Origin: Corallincola sp.
GTDB taxonomy: Bacteria > Pseudomonadota > Gammaproteobacteria > Enterobacterales > Neiellaceae
NCBI GenBank assembly: GCA_017998495.1
Contig: JAGOCY010000038.1
Span: 1-8,750, forward strand
DNA: 8,750 bases
Direction: 5' to 3'
The notes below the pieces were generated by a model. The model made no database searches. It was not told the DNA's origin and was given only the letters and a program-made list of their open reading frames with translations. The translations under genes and the position numbers were made by a program. Positions 5,362-8,750 of the stretch are shown piece after piece. Positions within the stretch are counted from its first letter, which is position 1, and the number at the start of each line of letters is the position of its first letter.

Positions 5362-5694
5362 ATGAGTTCGCCCCAGCCCTTTGCCCAAGACGACAGTGCC
5401 GCCCTGGAGCTGATGCTGGCCAAGGCCAGCTCTGCCGTGACCCTGCTCAAGGCGATGGCCAATGAACGGCGGCTGCTGGTGCTGTGCTATCTGCACAGTG
5501 GTGAGCGCTCGGTGGGCGAACTGGTGGAGTTGCTGCAGATGGGTCAGTCGGCGTTATCGCAGCATCTGGCCTGGCTGCGGCGTGATGGGCTGGTGACCAC
5601 CCGCAAGGCATCGCAGACGGTCTATTACCGTTTGGCCAGCCGTGAGGTGGAAGAGGTGATCGCGGTGTTGCACCGCCTCTACTGCCAGCCGTAA
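5362..5694 (+). CDS. hlyU: ArsR-family transcriptional regulator, HlyU type
   Basis: This 110-residue winged-helix regulator closely resembles Vibrio HlyU, the activator of hemolysin and RTX genes that works by displacing a silencer. It has LKAMANERRLLVLC, then the recognition-helix region QSALSQHLAWLRRDGLV, and then QTVYYRLAS. The ArsR metal motif ELCVCDL is absent (VGELVELL stands in its place). Instead it has exactly two Cys, C42 and C108, the positions used for persulfide or redox sensing in the related BigR/SqrR regulators (C41/C107 or C42/C108). A redox- or sulfide-responsive switch is therefore likely. AGGAGG (5352-5357) precedes the ATG. It is divergent from plcP and converges on rpsT. 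Its targets cannot be read from the window; control of the divergent plcP promoter is possible but unproven. Confidence 0.87.
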   Translation: MSSPQPFAQDDSAALELMLAKASSAVTLLKAMANERRLLVLCYLHSGERSVGELVELLQMGQSALSQHLAWLRRDGLVTTRKASQTVYYRLASREVEEVIAVLHRLYCQP

Positions 5695-5711
5695 CGGCGT
5701 GGTGCAGATAC

Positions 5712-5739
5712 AAAAAAGCCGCTCAATGAGCGGCTTTTT
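5712..5739. terminator. Bidirectional terminator between hlyU and rpsT
   Basis: The stem GCCGCTC/GAGCGGC (5718-5724 with 5728-5734) has a three-base loop AAT. It is flanked by six A on the left and five T on the right, so it works as an intrinsic terminator for hlyU on the + strand and for rpsT on the - strand. It begins 18 bases after the hlyU stop and lies 19 bases beyond the rpsT stop. Confidence 0.95.
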
Positions 5740-5757
5740 CGCAATCAGGGCAATCGC

Positions 5758-6021
5758 TTAGGCGAGGGCCTTGATGTGAGCAGCCAGGCGAGCCTTGTGA
5801 CGGGCGGCCTTGTTCTTGTGGATCAGGCCACGGTTGGCCATACGGTCCAGAATCGGCTGGGCAGCGGTCAATGCTTCCTGGGCAGCGGCTTTGTCACCGG
5901 CCTGCACGGCAGCGTAGACCTTCTTGACGTAGGTGCGCAGCATGGAGCGGCGGCTTGCATTGTGCTGACGGGCTTTCTCCGACTGCAGAGCGCGCTTTTT
6001 CGCTGACTTGATGTTAGCCAA
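5758..6021 (-). CDS. rpsT: 30S ribosomal protein S20
   Basis: S20 is a small basic protein that binds 16S rRNA early in 30S subunit assembly. The 87 residues equal the E. coli length and carry the family's N terminus [17 protein letters not shown] and the typical Lys/Arg/Ala-rich helices ([16 protein letters not shown]). The start codon is TTG (6021-6019), preceded by AGGAG (6033-6029). E. coli rpsT also starts with UUG, and that weak start is part of its autogenous translational control, so the rare start here is probably conserved and not a misannotation. It is divergent from murJ, as in related gammaproteobacteria. Confidence 0.98.
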   Translation of the reverse strand: MANIKSAKKRALQSEKARQHNASRRSMLRTYVKKVYAAVQAGDKAAAQEALTAAQPILDRMANRGLIHKNKAARHKARLAAHIKALA

Positions 6022-6072
6022 GGTCTAACTCCTGAATCTCAATATCAAAGCTGGGTTTCGCAAAGGCCCGCG

Positions 6073-6101
6073 ACTATGGGCCAGAGTGCTTAAAAAGTCA
6101 A
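6073..6101 (-). promoter_or_regulatory. rpsT promoter
   Basis: On the minus strand TTGACT (6101-6096) and CATAGT (6078-6073) are separated by 17 bases. The sequence just after the -10, CGCGGGCC, is GC-rich, like the discriminators of stringently controlled ribosomal promoters, which suggests negative control by ppGpp. GGCCC/GGGCC (6065-6069 with 6078-6082) forms a small dyad around the start region. The leader would be about 45 nucleotides. Confidence 0.75.
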
Positions 6102-6139
6102 CGCCCGGCCGCCTTTTTTAGCTTGTCGCGTTGGCAGGG

Positions 6140-6168
6140 GTGACAGGATTTGGCGCGCATTCTACCAT
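6140..6168 (+). promoter_or_regulatory. Candidate murJ promoter
   Basis: GTGACA (6140-6145, 5 of 6 to TTGACA) and TACCAT (6163-6168, 4 of 6 to TATAAT) are separated by exactly 17 bases. They lie 37 bases before the murJ GTG, back to back with the rpsT promoter. Confidence 0.5.
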
Positions 6169-6204
6169 CGTCGCCCGCTATGTGAAGGGGTCTCTGGAGG
6201 CGCT

Positions 6205-7788
6205 GTGTCGCGAAGTCTGGTTCGGTCGGGAATGGTGGTCAGCATCATGACCTTTTTATCCCGTGTCCTCGGGCTGGTGCGTGACGTGGTGATCGCTAAC
6301 CTGCTGGGTGCCGGGACCGCGTCAGACGTCTTCTTTTTCGCCAACCGCATCCCCAACTTCCTGCGCCGGCTGTTTGCCGAAGGGGCCTTCGCCCAGGCCT
6401 TTGTGCCGGTGCTGGCCGAAGAGAAAGAACGCAACGGCCTCGACGGCGTGCGCCTGTTGATGGCTCGCGCCTCAGGCACCCTCGGCACGCTCATAACCAT
6501 AGTCACCCTGCTGGCGGTGGTCGGCTCGCCGGTGGTGGCTGCCATTTTCGGCACCGGCTGGTTTGTCGACTGGTGGCAGGGCGGCCCTGATGCGGCCAAG
6601 TTCGAGCTAGCCAGCCTGCTGCTCAAAATCACCTTTCCTTATTTATGGTTCGTCACCCTGACCGCGCTGGCCGGCGCGGTGCTCAACACCCTCGGCAAGT
6701 TTGGCGTGGCCTCGTTTACCCCGGTGCTGCTCAATGTGGTGATGATCGCTGCCGCCTTGTGGCTGGCGCCACAGATGGAGAGCCCCGAGCTGGCGCTGGC
6801 CATCGGTGTTTTTGTCGGCGGTCTGGCCCAGTTGCTATTCCAGTTGCCCTTTCTCTACAAGGCCCGGGTGCTGGTCAAACCGGTGTGGGCTTGGCGCGAC
6901 CCGTCGGTGGTCAAGATCCGCACCCTGATGATCCCGGCCCTGTTTGGGGTGTCGGTCAGCCAGATCAACCTGTTGCTCGATACCGTGATCGCCTCCTTTT
7001 TGCAGTCCGGGTCCATCAGCTGGCTCTATTACGCCGACCGCCTGCTGGAGTTTCCGCTCGGGCTGTTTGGCATCGCCATCGCCACCGTGATCCTGCCCAG
7101 CCTGTCGGCGCGCCACGCCAATAAGCATGGACAAGCCTTCACCCAGACCCTCGACTGGGCACTGCGCTCGGTGGCCTTTGTCGGGGTGCCGGCGATGTTT
7201 GGCCTGGTGATCCTGGCTCAGCCGCTGATGATGGTGCTGTTTATGCGCGGCAGCTTCGATGCTGAAGATGCCCGCATGGCCAGCCATGCCTTGATGGCTT
7301 ATGGCTCCGGTCTGCTGTTTTTTATGAGCATCAAGATCCTGGCGCCCGGCTACTACGCCCGTCAGGACACCAAAACGCCGGTGCGTTACGGCATCACCGC
7401 CATGGTCGCCAATATGGCCTTCAATCTGGTGCTGGTGGGGCCTTTTAGTTACGTCGGGCTGGCGTTGGCCACCGCCTTGTCGGGGGCGCTCAACGCCTTT
7501 TTGCTCTATCGCGGGTTGGCCAAGGCGGGTGTCTATCACATCAATCGCGAGTCGGCGCTGGTGCTGCTGCGCATGGTGGCGGCGGCAGTGGTGATGACCG
7601 CAGCCGTGTGGTGGCTGATGGGTGATAGCAGCGACTGGCTGGCACGCACCACCTTTGAGCGCAGCCTGTGGCTGGGCTGGCTGCTGGCCGCCGCTATTGC
7701 CATCTATCTGCTGGCGGCAGCTCTGTTTGGTTTGCGCCCGCGCCATCTGCGGCCGGCGGTGGTCGAACCGCCGCAGGCGCCGCTATAA
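6205..7788 (+). CDS. murJ: Lipid II flippase MurJ (MviN)
   Basis: MurJ moves the peptidoglycan precursor lipid II across the inner membrane and is normally essential. The 527-residue protein has the hydrophobicity of a 14-helix MOP-superfamily transporter. Its N terminus carries SRVLGLVRDVV (R20, R26), AGTASDVFFFA (D41) and FLRRLFAEGAFAQAFVPVL (R54). These correspond to the essential R18, R24, D39 and R52 of E. coli. YYADRLLEFPLG holds R279, the counterpart of E. coli R270. The start is GTG 6205 with TGGAGG four bases upstream; no better ATG lies nearby, since the next Met (residue 10) would cut into the first helix. It is divergent from rpsT and 28 bases ahead of ribF, the usual Vibrio/Aeromonas arrangement. 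Confidence 0.97.
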   Translation: MSRSLVRSGMVVSIMTFLSRVLGLVRDVVIANLLGAGTASDVFFFANRIPNFLRRLFAEGAFAQAFVPVLAEEKERNGLDGVRLLMARASGTLGTLITIVTLLAVVGSPVVAAIFGTGWFVDWWQGGPDAAKFELASLLLKITFPYLWFVTLTALAGAVLNTLGKFGVASFTPVLLNVVMIAAALWLAPQMESPELALAIGVFVGGLAQLLFQLPFLYKARVLVKPVWAWRDPSVVKIRTLMIPALFGVSVSQINLLLDTVIASFLQSGSISWLYYADRLLEFPLGLFGIAIATVILPSLSARHANKHGQAFTQTLDWALRSVAFVGVPAMFGLVILAQPLMMVLFMRGSFDAEDARMASHALMAYGSGLLFFMSIKILAPGYYARQDTKTPVRYGITAMVANMAFNLVLVGPFSYVGLALATALSGALNAFLLYRGLAKAGVYHINRESALVLLRMVAAAVVMTAAVWWLMGDSSDWLARTTFERSLWLGWLLAAAIAIYLLAAALFGLRPRHLRPAVVEPPQAPL

Positions 7789-7789
7789 T
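7784..7789 (+). promoter_or_regulatory. Consensus -10 overlapping the murJ stop, possible ribF promoter
   Basis: TATAAT, a perfect -10 hexamer, overlaps the TAA of murJ (7786-7788) and lies 27 bases before the ribF ATG. No matching -35 or extended -10 TG is seen at the proper distance, so activity is uncertain. It could allow ribF transcription independent of murJ. Confidence 0.35.
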
Positions 7790-7816
7790 GCGCGGTTTTC
7801 ACGGGCCGGAGCAGCG

Positions 7817-8750
7817 ATGGAGCTGATTCGCGGGCTGCATAACCTGCTCCCCGAGCATCGCGGTTGCGTGCTCACCATCGGTAATTTCGACGGCGTTCAT
7901 CTCGGCCATCAGGCGGTGCTGGCGCGGGTCAAGGCGGCGGCGCGCAGCCGTGGCTGTGCGGCCGTGGTGCTGCTGTTTGAGCCGCAGCCGCAGGAGTTTT
8001 TCGCTGGCAGCAAGGCGCCGGCCCGGCTGACCAACCTGAGCGAGAAGATCCGTCTGCTGGCCAGCTGTGGCATCGACCGGCTGCTGGTGGTGCGCTTTGA
8101 CGCTGCCTTTGCCGGTTGGCCGGCCGAGCGTTTCGTTGACGAGCTGCTCCATCGCCAGCTGGGTGTTAAGCATCTGGTAGTGGGTGATGACTTCCGCTTC
8201 GGCGCCGGCCGCCAGGGCAACTTTGAACTGCTGCGGGCACGCGGCGAGCTGCAGGGGTTCAGTGTTGAGGGCACCCACAGCCTGTTGCTGGCTGGCCAGC
8301 GGGTGAGCAGCACGGCGATCCGCGAGGCGCTGGTGCGTGGTGATCTGGATGGTGCTGCGGCGCTGCTGGGGCGGCCGTTCTCGCTCTCAGGGCGGGTGGC
8401 CCACGGCTTCAAGCGCGGCCGCCAGCTCGGTTTTCCCACCGCCAACATCCACCTCAAACGGCAGGTGCTGCCGGTGGGCGGGGTGTTTGCGGTGACTGCC
8501 CATCTGGCCGATGGCCAGCAGGTGAGGGGGGTGGCCAATGTCGGCGCGCGGCCGACCCTGGTTGGCCATTCACCCCTGCTTGAAGTGCATCTGTTTGATT
8601 TTGATGCTGTCCTCTACGGGCAGCGCATTCGGGTGGCGTTTCACCACCATCTGCGGGCGGAGCAGCGGTTTGCCTCGGTGGCGGAGCTGCAACAGCAGAT
8701 CCTTGCCGATGTGGCCGCCGCCCGGCACTATTTCGGCGAACAGGCGTCCG
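7817..8750 (+). CDS. ribF: Bifunctional riboflavin kinase / FAD synthetase RibF (3' end outside window)
   Basis: RibF phosphorylates riboflavin to FMN and adenylylates FMN to FAD. The frame is open from ATG 7817 to the window end (311 codons). E. coli RibF has 313 residues, so only a few codons and the stop are missing. The N-terminal adenylyltransferase domain has GNFDGVHLGHQ (22-32, nucleotidyltransferase HxGH), LLFEPQPQEFF, then VGDDFRFGAGRQG and SSTAIREAL. The C-terminal flavokinase domain has GRQLGFPTAN (201-210), with the PTAN metal/ATP-binding motif, followed by GVANVGARPT and LEVHLFDF. GGAG (7807-7810) precedes the ATG. It follows murJ by 28 bases and is probably co-transcribed; in relatives ileS and lspA follow. 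Confidence 0.97.
   Translation, partial: MELIRGLHNLLPEHRGCVLTIGNFDGVHLGHQAVLARVKAAARSRGCAAVVLLFEPQPQEFFAGSKAPARLTNLSEKIRLLASCGIDRLLVVRFDAAFAGWPAERFVDELLHRQLGVKHLVVGDDFRFGAGRQGNFELLRARGELQGFSVEGTHSLLLAGQRVSSTAIREALVRGDLDGAAALLGRPFSLSGRVAHGFKRGRQLGFPTANIHLKRQVLPVGGVFAVTAHLADGQQVRGVANVGARPTLVGHSPLLEVHLFDFDAVLYGQRIRVAFHHHLRAEQRFASVAELQQQILADVAAARHYFGEQAS

Noticed and set aside
6835..7746. A 303-codon open frame on the - strand
   Set aside because: It is antisense to murJ, which has all family motifs; the Gln/His-rich translation is typical of a shadow frame.

Overview
The window looks like chromosomal DNA of a GC-rich gammaproteobacterium. The order rpsT (divergent) - murJ - ribF is typical of Vibrio/Aeromonas-type genomes. 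The HlyU-type regulator and OlsF-type acyltransferase also fit that group, and the high GC content favours an Aeromonadaceae-like host (Aeromonas, Oceanimonas, Zobellella or similar). This assignment is inference from gene content, not a database result. No insertion sequence, phage, CRISPR array, tRNA or rRNA was seen.

Layout. Bases 1-298 hold the 3' end of apbE (+). Bases 299-637 are non-coding and rich in inverted repeats, and may include a structured leader. It is followed by a 66-aa charged protein (638-838, +) with a strong terminator (866-892), then an integral-membrane acyltransferase-3 protein (972-2087, +). Three genes read leftward: a PlcP/LpxH-like metallophosphoesterase (4389-5186), a two-domain acyltransferase of the ornithine-lipid synthase type, OlsF (2571-4301), and a small secreted protein with a phospholipase A2-like CCxxHD motif (2101-2514). 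Divergent from plcP is an ArsR-family HlyU-type regulator (5362-5694, +). It converges on rpsT (5758-6021, -) with a shared bidirectional terminator between them. murJ (6205-7788, +) and ribF (7817 to the window end, +, missing its last codons) close the window.

Main discovery. The plcP-olsF cluster looks like a phosphate-starvation membrane-remodelling locus. PlcP-type enzymes remove phosphorylated headgroups from phospholipids. OlsF makes phosphorus-free ornithine lipids. Immediately upstream of olsF, on its coding strand, are four CTGTCAT-like heptamers at an exact 11-bp period (4347-4386), which is the geometry of tandem PhoB binding sites. A -10-like element lies exactly 10 bp downstream, the spacing of classical Pho promoters. 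A second, weaker 11-bp-periodic array (5241-5280) lies upstream of plcP. The downstream phospholipase A2-like gene could add another phospholipid-turnover step. The regulatory and pathway reading is inferred from sequence and should be tested.

The right half (rpsT, murJ, ribF) is ordinary core genome: ribosomal protein S20 with its conserved UUG start, the lipid II flippase, and the bifunctional flavokinase/FAD synthetase.
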